A stretch of 64,000 nucleotides of DNA from Epiperipatus broadwayi (Eukaryota > Onychophora > Udeonychophora > Euonychophora > Peripatidae), in NCBI GenBank assembly GCA_028023455.1, contig JAQFVV010006723.1:188001-252000 (forward strand). The letters are read 5' to 3'. How positions within the stretch are numbered: the stretch's first letter is position 1; the number at the start of each line of letters is the position of its first letter. The translations under genes and the position numbers were made by a program. The notes under the pieces were generated by a model. That model saw only the letters and a program-made list of their open reading frames with translations. It was not told the DNA's origin and ran no database searches. Below are positions 11,716 to 23,815 of the stretch, piece after piece.

Positions 11716-14700
11716 ACGGAATTCAATACAAGGAAAAGAAGCTGACATCAAGTTAATTAGTAAAACAAAAAAAGCTAAATCAGCATTGAAAAACTATAAA
11801 TTGTCATTGTTATTTTCTAGTTATTGCTATGGCAATTTTATTCATCACTTATATATTGTAACAGAATTACCTTTTCGATTATTTGTAAACGTTTTAATTT
11901 ACATTTTACGATCGACCCGACTGTCACATCAAGCAAGAAGCAAATATAGACTCATTATTTAAGTCTATATTCTTAATCGAATACTGAGATTACCAATACT
12001 GAGATTACCAATGGAATATTCCAGTATTATCTTTCCCGATCAGACGCTTCTTCGGCTGCTGGATACTCATTCATAAGAATGATTTACTTAAAATAATCCA
12101 GCGCTTGAAATATTTATAAAATTTGCGAGATTTAATGTTACTGTACTATATCGACACATGTACTTTTACTAGAATAAATGTCTACTTAGTATTTTATAAA
12201 CCCTATGGGTATATCATTATAATTAGTATGGTGGAGAAGGAAAGACGAGACGTAAAGAGCTATTCATAAGTAAATACTGTTTAATACAATACATTCAATA
12301 CATATTTAAGACATAATATTAAACATAAAAACAAGAAATCATTAAAATAACACAAATTATATTTAATTTAATTAACCCTTCACCTAAAATGATAATTCTT
12401 TGATACTAAACATTTATATGTAGATATTTTATAGCTTATAGTCTTTTCTTCACGTATTCTTTGATACAGAAAACTACTAATTATTTGGTTCATTCAGATT
12501 CACATTTGCAATTGTATTTTTTTAATTTCTGTGGCCATTTACGAAAGTGTGTGCACGCATGATATATTTAAAGTTAATTACCTAGGTTTTCTGGACGTTG
12601 ATGAGTTAATTGTTACCCATCATGTGGATTACTCCACTTCTTTTGGAGAGATGGAAATTCTTGGGATCCGGCTGGATTCTTTCTTGCAGCTCACTTAGGT
12701 CGTATTCTTGCGGCTTCAATGACAGGGAAGGTGAACCATCAGGCAGGTGCTATCTCTACTATTACTTCATGGGGAAGATGACTTTACACCCGAGGTGAGC
12801 GTGGATCAACTGGTGTCCGTTTGTGACCCCTTAGCCCTGCATTCTCGATGTTTCAACTTCTTGGTACATTTTTGTTCATATATAAAACACAGCTCTCTAA
12901 CTACTCTGTCTTTCAGCTCAGCAGACTCAAGAAGAACCTAAAACATGGCTCCTTTCCTTTTAACTTCTTACTTAAGTGTCCCAGAATCCTTTTCTTATCT
13001 TCTTGATTGTTTCTCGAAATGTCATTAATTACATTTCACGCCTTTATTCTACTTTCATAAAATACATAAAATTTTCTTCTTGTTTTTTATTTATTTATTT
13101 TTTTTATTTTATTTACTTCCATGATATTTCCATTTCTTTTTAATAAAATAATTTTCCTATTTACACACTCTTTCTTTCCTTCACATAGCCATACATATAT
13201 TTCATGCATTCACATGTGTAGTTTGAAGAGATGATCTTTATCTTTTTTTTTTTATAAATCTATTTATTTTTATTCATAACTGTGACTGAAATTTATGATT
13301 GCTAATTCTACAATCATTAACCCCTTTTTATTTACTTTTCCCTTTAAGACTTGATCATCAACTTCGATGATCTTATTTTACTATTCCCTTAACTTTACTA
13401 TTTTTAAAAATTTTTAAAAAGTTGACATTGGAAGGTGAAAGATAAGGATCTTGGTTGCTTACCTTCCTTCACTTTCTTTAATTACCATAATTGATTCTGC
13501 TTTTAATTGCATTCCTCAACTACCATTTTGATTTTTTAATTAACACTAACTTAAAATAAATTTATTTTATTTTCTAAATTTATTATCCAATTTCTATAAC
13601 TTAGTTTACATATAAAACTCACATTTAATATTATGCTATGTGTGATCATCACATTACACCGCTACCTAATTTTTAAAAATTCAAATATAGTAAACTTTGA
13701 TGTGAAGGCCATTTTAATTCTTAATATTTAAATTTCTTTGGTGAGATAGTCATGGAGAGATAACTAGGCAACAGCTATACATATTCCATCCAATCGATCT
13801 GTGCTAATCAAACCACTTTAATCCCTACGGAAGACTTTAACATACACCAACATTAATATAGGGTTCGAACTCTGTGACTGGCATGCTATTTCTACTGTTT
13901 GTTCAACTTAATAAAACACAAAATTCTTCATTCTTTATATTTTTATTCTCAATGCGATTCTTAATATGGAATTCCTAATAAAGTGGGAAATTTTTGTCCC
14001 GCAAAGATAATGAGACCAGGATTCTTACTGATGCTGCAATATTAATAAAAAACAAATTCTTAATTCTTTAAATTCTTGATGTCCTCATTTATATTGAGTT
14101 TGTAATAAATTGGGAGCTTCTGTCCTGCACAGATAATGAGCCCAGGATTTTTACTGATGCTACATTATTTAAAACTTAATGCACATACTCACCTGCACAT
14201 TTACATCATATGCAGAGACGGCTTAACCAAGCTCAGATGCGATCCAACATAATCCCTATACACACACACAAATGCCTCAATCCAGAACCTCTACCATATA
14301 TCCTTAACACTTAACTTTACTACTATTATTTATTTTATTTTATTTTATTTATTACGTATTAATTATCCATTTAATAAGCTTGTATGTTTATTGTTCCATC
14401 CTTTTTTTTTTTTTTTCATTTATTTATTATTTCTAGCTGCATTTGCAGACTTACAGATCATACATTAAAATTTAAATTCTTTTGGCTATCACAATGACAG
14501 TCTTATGAGAAGGGTTTTATTATACTAATGGTTGCTATAGACAATACACTTTTTTTTCTTTTTTCATGCGCAGCTGTGTTTGACAGGCTTACACTAGGAG
14601 TTTGTCACTATAAATTACAACTTGGTTTGTTTTTACGTTACTTCATTTTGTTTTTTCATACTTTGCATTTAAAATTTTATTATTTAAAATGTTATTATTA

Positions 14701-14846
14701 TTTCATCCTCTCTTCCCATTACATTTCATTTATTTACATTGATTTTTTTTTACTTTTATTTTATAATGTCATTCTCCATTTTCGAAATCCAGGGCCGTTA
14801 ATATTCGGTCAAGTTGACATATCCGTCATGTTAGATTTCTTTTAAA
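11716..14846. other. Mixed interval with higher-GC patches, probably transposon-derived
   Basis: The stretches 11900-12080, 12600-12960 and 13740-14280 are noticeably richer in G+C than their surroundings. 12873-12935 has a TATATAAAAC box followed by a start-like TCTTTCAGCTCAG. Two short copies of TACTGAGATTACCAA lie side by side near 11983-12013. A tandem repeat occupies 13909-14180. No frame is recognisable. It may be the non-coding end of the same element as the ORF1-like frame at 14847-15419. Confidence 0.35.
13909..14180. repeat. Tandem repeat, period about 130 bp, just over 2 copies
   Basis: A unit containing AAATTCTT, GTGGGAAATTTTTGTCC, AGATAATGAG, CCAGGATT and TTACTGATGCT occurs at 13960-14060 and again at 14085-14180. 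Part of a third copy lies at 13909-13945. It resembles subterminal repeats of a mobile element. Confidence 0.65.
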
Positions 14847-15419
14847 TTAGTTTTTATCTGGAGGTTCTTTATTACTCCTTTTGTTTGACATATACCCACT
14901 GGTGCTGGGCAATGGACTTCTATCCCTATGTCTACTAATGCCTCTGTATCCTTTCAGATAATTTTCATCCAAATATCTCTCCATCAGTCTGGACACTTTA
15001 TTTCTATCATAAAATCTTCTCTCTTTATTTCCTTCCCAGTAATTCCGATGAGGGTTAGATGGACCCATATTTACAATCGGATCTTTAGGAGGGGTTTTGA
15101 ATCCTCGATCTTCAGCCATGTACCTTGGCCTAGTACTGTCAAATGCATTACGTAATTCGATGACTTGTTCGACTGTTTTCTTTCGGTGCCTATAATCATT
15201 TGCTCCACATTATTTTCACTACATGCTTGCATGCATTCATTGGTGCTGTTCTGCTTATCATTATTAATTATTTCTTTCATCCCTAGATTTTCTAATTCAC
15301 TCTCCCTTTCCTCTACTTTTGACTCTATTTTCTCTATTGCTACTGCTAACTGATTGACATCAAATCGTAGATTCTCTATAACTTTCTCATTTTCATCATT
15401 AATCTTTTAACCGCTAATT
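14847..15419 (-). pseudogene. ORF1/gag-like protein remnant (coiled coil plus basic tail)
   Basis: Reading leftward, a frame begins with a heptad-rich helical segment (AVAIEKIESKVEERESELE), predicted to form a coiled coil. After a frameshift near 15180 it continues as a polar, Arg/Lys/Pro/Ser-rich tail (YWEGNKERRFYDRNKVSRL, then SRHRDRSPLPSTSG) ending in a stop at 14847. A coiled coil followed by a basic disordered region is the usual plan of LINE ORF1 or gag-like nucleic-acid-binding proteins. No zinc knuckle is visible and no polymerase follows, so the family is unassigned. Confidence 0.45.
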
Positions 15420-15845
15420 ATATTATTGGTTGTGTCAGCTAAAAATCAAAGCTTTTAATTGGCCAGCTCACAAACTGAAGACAAGTCAATTGTCAAAATA
15501 TTTTCACCTTTAATATCATATTGACTTTATATTCGTTTATAAAAAGTATATTAATACATTGTCAGGTTATAAAAGTGAACGAAAGTTCTTTCAAAAATAA
15601 ATTGCTATTTATTTATTATAAAATATTCAATTTCGGCGACATAAAAGCTATCATATAAACAAAGAGTTCGTGACATAAATGTCTTTTACGTTATAGAAAA
15701 GTAAATATTTCTTTTTGCTAAATCTTAAATATTTTTACTAAAATCTTCAATATTTACTGATCAATAATTCGTAAATATATATTATAAAATATTATTACTT
15801 TAAACCCAAAGATCTACAAAAGTTGTAAAAAGTCTGTGTAATTTG
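15420..15845. other. AT-rich spacer
   Basis: Possibly the 5' region of the ORF1-like remnant. No gene or motif seen. Confidence 0.3.
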
Positions 15846-16293
15846 TGTTTGAACCCTAAATTTATTTTTTGATCTATAAAGATACATATCTCCAGGAAAA
15901 TACTCTCAAATTCCTTCTGATAGTGTACTCTGCCAGGTCTTTCGATACTCATAATTCTCTAGAGTGTAATGCCTAAATAATTTAAATGGTAAAGGAATTT
16001 TATATCACCATTTGTTTTATTAGGCTTGCTTTAAAATGGAAATTTTAATCTTTTAATTAGGAACATTTTATAAATTACTGCAATAAAATTATAATTATAC
16101 ATAACTAATTTTCTTTAATTACAGCATTTAGATTTATTTTACATTCCAATTACGTCTACTGATAACAATTTATACATATACAAACCACATCAGATATCTG
16201 CAAGGTAGCAAATACATATAATTTTCATGCACATTATAAAAATATATTCAATATTTAACAAATTATATATTTCATAGAGTAACAGGCATAACA
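15846..16293 (-). repeat. 3' LTR of the minus-strand gypsy element
   Basis: Direct repeat of 18309-18786, sharing for example TATATTCAATATTTAACAAAT near its right end and TTTAATTA blocks in the middle. Confidence 0.7.
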
Positions 16294-16358
16294 ATCCTTC
16301 CCTCACTCTAGAGAATTACCTAAATGCTTACTTCCACACACAGTCTCTCAGGTATTCT

Positions 16359-16900
16359 TTAATTCCTTGACCTTTTCAGAGATGCAATAGATTGGGGCTC
16401 TTCATCACTTTTATTTCCACCACATTCTTGAGATTGCTCTGCAATTTGATTCTCATTTTGTACTTCAGATATTTTTCCAAGTTCATCATTCTCTTCCACT
16501 GGGATCATCTTGATTTCTGATTCCTGGTGAACATAATTAATCTCTCTTCTCTATATATCTATCAACTATTTGGTAGTTTTTTAATTAATTTATGCCTTCA
16601 GCTTTCATTATCATCAGATAGTTTTATTATCCTTAGATGGTAAAATAAAATCTTGGGGATTATTTCAGCTACCTACTGCTTTTGAATTAAATCACACACC
16701 CATAATTATTCTCCAATTTAAAATTTTGTTATTTTTATTTTATTGTCAATCATTTCATTATTTTTGGGCACTAGAACTGACATGAATACATGGCTTTTTG
16801 TCTCATAAGCATTTCTGCAAGTGATGTATTTAATTTAGAGGGATTAGAGTTAAAAAATTTTGAAACCTTCCTTTAATCACAGATTCAAATTTTACTTGTT
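16359..16900 (-). pseudogene. Pol C-terminus (integrase tail) remnant
   Basis: Two pieces are readable. At about 16780-16900 the minus strand gives LNTSLAEMLMRQKAMYSCQF, matching the SPAEMLxxR region after the integrase catalytic core of Ty3/gypsy elements. At 16359-16532 an acidic tail (IPVEENDELGKISEVQ and onward) ends LKRSRN and a stop just inside the 3' LTR. The catalytic core is gone. Confidence 0.6.
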
Positions 16901-17279
16901 TAATAATTTTAATACCCAAAGGTTTAAATCAGTTTCTATCTAATATAGGGCTTGTTTTTTAATAAAGATGTACAAAGTCAGCTTTCTAGTTTGTCTGTTC
17001 ACTTTTAATGGTATATTTATTATCATTATTATTTATATGGCATTGTCTCTCACATCATTTGCTGATAAATTTGTTTTAACAATAGTGATCATTTTCAATA
17101 CTTTTCTTTATAATGTTTAACCAATCTGTCTCTGCTGTCAATCTCTATTTATAGTTTTTCATTGGAGACAAATACATCAAACAAGATTTAAACATTACTT
17201 CTGCCATTTATCTACTTGATGTTAGTTTTTGTTTAGTCACTACTCCTAGATTGAGACAGACAGCAGATTGATTTTATTT

Positions 17280-18250
17280 TTTTCTATAACTCTAGATAAA
17301 TGATTTGCAATACCACATGTACAACAATGGTCATTTTTATGTTCACAATTATTTTTTATATGTCCTGGTTTTCCGCAACAATAACAAGTTATAGTGCCCA
17401 CAACATCTTGATTTGTTTTCTTTTTCTTTTTGACAATTCCATTTTATTGACACTTGTATGAGGTTCATAAACTCTGTAATACTTGGAATTCATGTACTTG
17501 TTCAACAACAGCTTCATATGCTATGTATTTATCCATAGCTTGCATGAAGGTTAAATCAGACTCATTCAACAATTACTCCCTGATCTTGCTGTTGATCATC
17601 CTTCACAATAATTGGTTAAAAAGCATATTTTCTAATCCAATACCAAAATTACATTCCTTAGCAAGTAGGCACAAACAATTCTTGTATAATTTTATTTACA
17701 GTCTCTTATCTATTTCTAAATTATAGATGGACTACATGTCTAGATGTTGTTCACCTGAAATATTTAACTTTTCATTTAGTTCAACATAAGGCAGATCTTC
17801 TGAGGGTTTTGGTCACACAGTCAGTTAATCACTTGTACCAAATCTTTGCCAGCTACTCATATTAAACTCTCAACTTTTAATATCTCAGTAACATTATTGT
17901 TTAACATGTATTTTTCCTCATGTAAAACATATAACTATCTCTTCACTTGATTATTTACATTAAACATGGCAATCAAATTATTTAGCAATGACATTACTAA
18001 TTTTGTTTGATACTACTCATAAATTTCTCATCTATTTTATAAATTCTCATGTTTGGAGTGGCATAACTGCATCAATCTACTATATTATTAAATCAAAGTT
18101 TCTGACATCAATTTATTTAAACACTTAGTTTTGACTTAAGTACTGTGTTAATTTGTAATTCATACTCCTATCAAGATATTTGACTTTTGAATGCAGCAAA
18201 TTGCAATATTTGAGAATAGCTGTTTATTACCATTTGGTCCAAGAATATTT
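17280..18250 (-). pseudogene. Ty3/gypsy Gag remnant with CCHC zinc knuckles
   Basis: Gag forms the nucleocapsid and binds RNA. At 17345-17386 the minus strand reads CYCCGKPGHIKNNC, a perfect C-x2-C-x4-H-x4-C knuckle. It is followed at lower coordinates by a second, CCTCGIANH, that lacks its final Cys. Upstream at about 17500-17720 the frame gives LAKECNFGIGLENMLFN and LLNESDLTFMQAMDKYIAYE, which match the conserved middle region of metazoan Ty3/gypsy Gag (LAxxCxFGxxLxxxL, then LLxExxLTxxxA). Several stops and shifts show that it is dead. Confidence 0.7.
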
Positions 18251-18308
18251 AGGGTCAGGTAAGCAAGCTATCAGCTGAATACACATTTTAAAAAAAATTT
18301 GTATGACC

Positions 18309-18786
18309 TGTATTAGAACTTATTTTTCTTTTTACCTACAAGGATAGATCTCTGTGGAAAGATACTCTGTAAATTTCTTCAGATATGCTAGTCTGCCAGA
18401 CCTTTTTATACACATAATCTTCTAGAATACAATGACATTGGGGAGACTAAATAATGTTATCTGGCAAAGAAATTTTATGTCTGCATGTTTTATTACAATT
18501 ATTTTAAAATAGTAATTTTAATCCTTTAATTAGAGATATTTTCTAATTACTGTAGTAAATTTATAATTTAACCTAAGTTTATATTTCTTTTAATTACAAC
18601 CTTAAGCATACATTTAGATTTATTTTTGATTCCGATTATTTCTGCAGATAACAATTTCTACATATACAAAACTATATCTAATATTAACAAAGGTAGCAAA
18701 TACGGGTAATTTTCATTCTGTATTATAAATAAAAATATATTCAATATTTAACAAATATAAATTTCATACAATTGCCAAACATAACA
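18309..18786 (-). repeat. 5' LTR of the minus-strand gypsy element
   Basis: See the 3' LTR at 15846-16293. The sequence just left of 18309 should hold the primer-binding site, but I could not recognise the tRNA. Confidence 0.7.
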
Positions 18787-19087
18787 CTGGGTGGATATTT
18801 TTTTATTAAAATAGATTAAAATTTATTAGATACAATTGAAAGTTTATGTGTACATAGCTATATTCTTTTTATACTGTTGCAAGGCAGTCACTCTGTAGAG
18901 CTTGGATATTTTTAAAAGAGATTATAATAAATAGGCAATTGAACTCATCTAAATTCCAAGAGATTATAAAGACCTAAGGAAATTTTCTTATGTAATATGG
19001 AAACGAGAAGCAATGAATAGGAGATCTTGATTAAATTCGGCGCGAATTACGTTCTGCAATAAATAGACAATTTCGATGAATAAAATT
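18787..19087. other. Flank between LTR element and Merlin
   Basis: No gene. 19020-19080 is slightly GC-richer. Nothing recognisable. Confidence 0.3.
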
Positions 19088-19958
19088 AGGTAAACCTGCA
19101 GTTTCCAGGTTACAATAAAATTCGAATTTTGTTTCAAATTTTTCTCACCAGAGTGTTTCTTATCGAATTACTGGGCATTGTAGTTTTCGTTTATAGAAAA
19201 AATAAAATTCGGTAGGATTGGAATAAAGTATTTCTGGTAGTGTGAAATTATTACATTGTCTTGGGGCAATGAATCCTATAAATGGTAATGTAGTCGTAGT
19301 GCCAGAAAATGAAGTGTTACATGCTGCAGATATTCACGCAGAAAATTGGACATCGTGGCTGTTGATGGATGAACTTCGAACTCCGGAGTTAGCAATGAAG
19401 TGGTTAGCAAGGAGGCGCCTGCTTAAGAATAGTACCCTAAGTCAGCATTGTGGCGTGCAGTGCAGACGGATGGGGTGCATACAACAACTTAGGCACAATC
19501 CGTAATGGTGTATATATGCACTCTGTCGTCATACACCAGGAAAACTTTGTAGATCCTCACGACCCTGATATCCGCACACAAAATGTGGAAAATATGTGGA
19601 TGATAGCTAAACGCAAACTCAAACATCAGTGTGGAACCAGCAGTACTTTATTCGAATCCTATCTGCAGGAATTTGCTTTCAGGACTCTACACGACTGACG
19701 CAGTCTTTGCGAATTTTATCGCTATCGTAAGCGAAAACTACAATGGACAGTAATTATGAATGTTAGTAGGATATATTATTATTATTTTAATAAATTATTT
19801 TTTATAATATAATTATTTGTTATCTATTATTTTTTTATATTATAATTTCGTGTATTTGATATTGCACAACAAATTTTTAACTAATTCGACAAGACACCAT
19901 CTGGTGAAAACACTTTGAACTACAAAATTTATCGTGACCTGGAAACTGCAGTTTACCT
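19088..19958 (+). mobile_element. Merlin (IS1016/ISXO2-like) DNA transposon, internally deleted
   Basis: Terminal inverted repeats begin AGGTAAAC at 19088 and end GTTTACCT at 19958. The match (AGGTAAACxTGCAGTTTCCAGG) runs about 25 bp and resumes inward around TTTTCACCAGA and GTGT...ATCGAATTA, giving an imperfect inverted repeat of about 85 bp. AAAATT flanks both ends directly (19082-19087 and 19959-19964), a possible but AT-rich target duplication that is shorter than the 8-9 bp usual for Merlin. The element contains a transposase gene that is broken in the middle. Confidence 0.8.
19269..19698 (+). pseudogene. Merlin transposase, deleted and frameshifted
   Basis: The transposase would cut and paste the element using a DDE triad. 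From the ATG at 19269 the frame gives an N-terminal domain with TPELAMKWLARRRLLKNS, the helix found at the start of ISXO2-like proteins. Around 19425-19450 the frame changes and reading resumes as ADGWGAYNNLG, the second catalytic Asp motif, then HSVVIHQENFVDP and NVENMWMIAKRKL with the catalytic Glu, and LFESYLQEFAFR at the C-terminus. The segment with the first catalytic Asp and the zinc-binding cysteines is missing, so about 100 residues appear deleted. It cannot be active but could have been moved in trans. GTG at 19242 is in frame, but the ATG is the likelier start. Confidence 0.8.
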
Positions 19959-19964
19959 AAAATT

Positions 19965-20949
19965 ATTGCTAATTTAATTTATTAATGTGTTATCTTCTAA
20001 TAAGAATTTACTATGCGTTATTTTTTCAGTGGAAAAAGTACGCTACATATAATAAATAAACTTCTTTTAAATACAAGAAATAACATTCATTTCTCAGATA
20101 CGACATCTACTCTCTCCTGCCATCTTTAGATTTATTACTGAACTAAAATTGATATAGTTTCCTGGTATTCTATTAAAACAGCAAAAAAAAAGCAGTTTAT
20201 TTTGTTAAAGCAAATATAATTCTTTTTTGAGTATATAAAAAATAATAAATATTACAATTTTATTATACTATTTCCATTTATTTCTATAGGAATTTTCATT
20301 ATTTATCATATTTTCATCATTATCATCACTAATAACAAGATTAGTTCCATGGTAATATCTTAGCCCACAGTTTTTGTTTTGTGTGTGTGTCACCCTTCTG
20401 TGCAATTTCTCACATTAAAAAAAAAAAAATCATGCCGTTTTCTTTGAATAGTTTCATTTACTGTTCACAATTAATTACCATATATATATGTACTTCCTTT
20501 AGAATTCTATCTAAAAACATCTAAAGTTCCCTGGCTAATTGAAGTGCCAGATTTTGAAATTCAAAAGCAGGTATAACACATTTTTTTTCAAATTTTTCTA
20601 TATCATCATTTTCAACCATTATTAATCCACTGCAGGCTAAAAGTCACTCCAAATTTAATCTAGTTTCTTTTATCTCTAGCCTCTCCACACCATGCTAACA
20701 AACTTTCATATTTTATCCATTTATCTCACATGTTGTCTCTTTTTAAGTCTTTTACTATTCATTATATTTATTTATTGTATTTATTATATGAAAAACATGC
20801 TAGATTTTAAATCTTTTTTTTTTTTACTTTTTGTCACAATCTTAATTCTTAACTATTCATATATTTTTTTTCTATTTAACAAGAAATCTAAAAACCTCTA
20901 CTTTTCCATTTCTTCATCATAAACATTCCTAATTCCTCATCCTTTACTT
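19965..20949. other. AT-rich sequence
   Basis: Pyrimidine-rich on the + strand toward its right end, possibly the decayed 3' end of the minus-strand LINE that follows. A 76-codon + frame at 20692-20922 is hydrophobic low-complexity sequence, not a gene. Confidence 0.3.
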
Positions 20950-22870
20950 CATCTTTTCTATTAAATAGTAGTATTTTAGATTTTTTTTCTTCAATGAATT
21001 TAATTCTCCTATTATTTCTTTATGCATTTCTTTAATAACTCCGTATCTTTTAGACTATCTTACAAAAGTATGTCATCTACAAAATTAAGTTACTGTATCC
21101 CCAATTCTTCCAACACAATTTCCATTTTGTTTAAAAACAAAGTAATATAATGAACATTTCAATTTTACATTTACTTTCCATTACCTCTATTTCCCCAATT
21201 AGTACTATTCTTGTAAAGATCCTTTCCCATTCTTAATAACTCAAATTTCGAGATTACTTCATAATCTACTTCTATTATTCTTTTATAAACCTTTTCTATA
21301 TCTAAAAGTATTATGAATAAATTATACTGATTCATCTCTTCGAATAAAATCTATTTTGAATTCTCTCTCAAGATTTAATATTGTTCAATCCAATTCTTAA
21401 CGTGATCCATTAATATATTTGTAAATATTTTATAAAAATAGAAATTATTGCTACTGGTTTATAGCTGCTAGTTGACAAGTAAAATCTTTTTTTTTCTTTT
21501 ATATAACAATCTAATTCTCACATTCTTTTTCTTCATTTGAAATATTATGATTTATCTATAATTTTATTAAAGCTCTCGAAAGCCAATCCTTGCATATCAT
21601 CCTATACCTATTAGCACTTCAGCTGATATACTACCTAGTTTTTTGCTTTTTTTTTTAATCTTTGAATCTGTCATAACATCTTCTCTTAAATTCCCCTCTC
21701 TAATAAACTGCATTAATTTACCAATTCACTAATGAAGACTTTTATTACAAATTCATTGAATATTTTTTTATGTTCTTCCAACAATATAACAAAAAATTTT
21801 TTTTTAAATTTATCCTCCTAATACAATATCAAATTTTTTTACATTCCTTCTTTCTGAAGATAATTTTTTTTATTAAATTAACTCCATTTCCATCTTAATT
21901 TTACTCAATTCTTTACTAAATAACTATTCCATTTAACCTTTAATTACTCCTTTCATTTTCAATAATTTTTTATACAGTTAACATGACTTTTTCTTTCTTT
22001 ATTTTTTTTAAAAAGTTTTACTCCACCTTATTTTTTTAGATCTATTAGTCCTAATTAAGCATTTCTTTTCAACCCGCATCTACACATCATTACATTCTTT
22101 ATAAGTCTTAAATTAACCATCTCTCATAATTCTTTCAAAGATGTTACTGAATTGTTCAATTTAGACTCATCTTTCATTTTCTATCCATCTGTATCAAACC
22201 TTCTATAAAATTCAAGTACCTGTAATTCTACCAATATAAAATTGTGGTCATTACCATACCTTTTTTATTCATCAAACATTTTAATTTTCTTTAATTTTGC
22301 TAGTTCATTTCATCTCAAATTTGTAATCAGTTTATTTCAAATTCTGTCTACACTATGTAAAATTCTTTTCCAATACAAACTTTACTCAGATTTCTAAATT
22401 CATTCAATTTCTCTTATACCATTTTTTATGTTCTCTGCTTCACAAATTTCATTGATATGATCACTTTATTTCACCTACCATCAATATATTTTAAAATTCT
22501 TTTGATACTCATCTACATCTTACATGAACATTCTTAAGCATGTTTTTTTGTATCTTGCCCATTATCAGTAGGTAAATATACTCTTCTACACATCTGTTTC
22601 TATTCATTTTCAATCTTACATATTACTTACAGTTTATTATCAAATTTATTTCCCTCCATTCACTATTTTGGAGATGAGATCCTTCTTCAACTAACAGGTT
22701 TTCTTCTACTGCTAAGAAATCAAATCTTTCTCCTATGAAAAACTGTCTTTTCCTTGCATATTTATGAAATCAGTTTTTTTTATTAATGCTTTAGATTTTT
22801 TTTTAAAATTTGTATTCTTTTTATATAAGTACTCCCAGGCATCACCTATAAGGAAACTTTTGTCTATCCT
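20950..22870 (-). pseudogene. Decayed LINE (non-LTR retrotransposon), endonuclease and RT fragments
   Basis: Reading leftward, the region around 22830 gives a LIGD-like trace and around 22470 an MVGEI-like trace, consistent with the APE-type endonuclease. At 21340-21470 the frame IFYKIFTNILMDHVKNWIEQ followed by ILREF and a degenerate FRRDES matches the RT domain 1-2 region (a kinase-like KIxxxIxxxRxxxWIE, then GFRxxRS). Stops and shifts are frequent, so boundaries are approximate. The clade is not determined; it may be the same family as the fresher LINE at 40602-41845. Confidence 0.6.
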
Positions 22871-23042
22871 TGCAACATCCATCACTTTGTCTTCATATAT
22901 ATTTTCCTATATTTTATTATCTTCTCCCTAAGTACAAAATGTTTTTCCTTTTCTATTTCCAAACATTAATATTTGTCTTCACTTATATATATATATATAC
23001 AGTATATAATTAAAGATGATTAAAGTTTGGTATTTATAATAT
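22871..23042. other. AT-rich spacer with TA run
   Basis: Includes a short TATATATATA run near 22985. Flanks the left end of the family A insertion. Confidence 0.4.
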
Positions 23043-23170
23043 CCTAGTATTGTATATATATATAAATATAGGGGATTTAAACACAGTCTTTCAAGTGCCT
23101 TTCAACTATCCACCCTATCTCATACCACTGATACATATGACCACAAACATGTACAAAAGATAAATAATCA

Positions 23171-23230
23171 CCAATATACATATTTCATGCTGAACAAGCA
23201 CTTATCGGTTGGTCTAGATTATCATTTCTC
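23171..23230 (-). ncRNA. Hammerhead ribozyme, family A, decayed core
   Basis: On the minus strand the arm reads ATAATC, ACCAA, then CCGATAA where CTGATGA is expected, then a GTGCT...AGCAT stem II, GAAA, and TTGGTGATTAT to close stem I. The helices persist but the core is mutated, so it is probably inactive. Confidence 0.55.
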
Positions 23231-23366
23231 ACACATATATATATAATCAGTACTCAGTTTATATTGAAATAGCAAATCTTCATACTTTAAAGGACAAGCT
23301 TCAATCTATTCCAAATTCCAACTCTAATAAACTGAGCACTAATTATATATATGTGCGTGGGAGATG

Positions 23367-23425
23367 ATAATCTGGTCCATGTGATGAGTGCTGGTTCAAC
23401 ATGAAATATGTATATTGGTGATTAT
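23367..23425 (+). ncRNA. Hammerhead ribozyme, family A, decayed core
   Basis: Same layout as 23816-23874, one monomer upstream, with GTGATGA in place of CTGATGA and a disturbed inner stem I (GTCCAT). GAAA and the 3' half are intact. Confidence 0.55.
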
Positions 23426-23815
23426 TTATCTTTTCTACAGGTGTGTGGTCATGTGTATCAGTGATATGAGATAGTGTGAATAGTTGAAGCATGCTTGAAA
23501 GTCTGTGTTCAAATTCCCTATATTTACAATTAAGCTCCAGGTATATGAAGAATGCTTGTATTTCAAATATTACACATTAAACCTGCATCTTGCCCATCCC
23601 TTTTCTATGTATTTAAATGAATAAAGGCCTATACATGAGGGGTCCAAGTGACTTGAAGTCAACATGAGCATAACAATAATATTGGCATCAGTATGGGATT
23701 TGGGCTATCTTCAGATTTTCAATGGTATGGATGAGTGAAAAGTTGGAGTAAGCTAAAGCCTGTCCATTAAAATATGAATATTTACTATCTTAACATAAAC
23801 TATTTGTGGGAGATG

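Larger units (their letters stand above)
15846..18786 (-). mobile_element. Ty3/gypsy-type LTR retrotransposon, internally deleted
   Basis: Two direct repeats, 15846-16293 and 18309-18786, both start TGT and end ACA and agree along their length with small gaps, so they are LTRs. The purine-rich GAGTGAGGGAAGGAT (minus strand) immediately precedes the left LTR, which fits a polypurine tract and fixes the element on the minus strand. Between the LTRs are a gag with zinc knuckles and the very end of pol; protease, reverse transcriptase, RNase H and most of integrase are missing. The LTRs have diverged, so the copy is old. Confidence 0.75.

Noticed and set aside
13860-13885. GGGTTCGAACTC as a tRNA gene T-arm
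   Set aside because: No box A or cloverleaf pairing upstream at the right distance.
14528-14845. 105-codon + frame rich in Phe, Tyr, Leu
   Set aside because: Composition follows the local T-rich DNA; it has no family similarity and adjoins the opposite-strand ORF1-like frame.
20692-20922. 76-codon hydrophobic + frame resembling membrane segments
   Set aside because: Antisense to a decayed minus-strand LINE in T-rich DNA.
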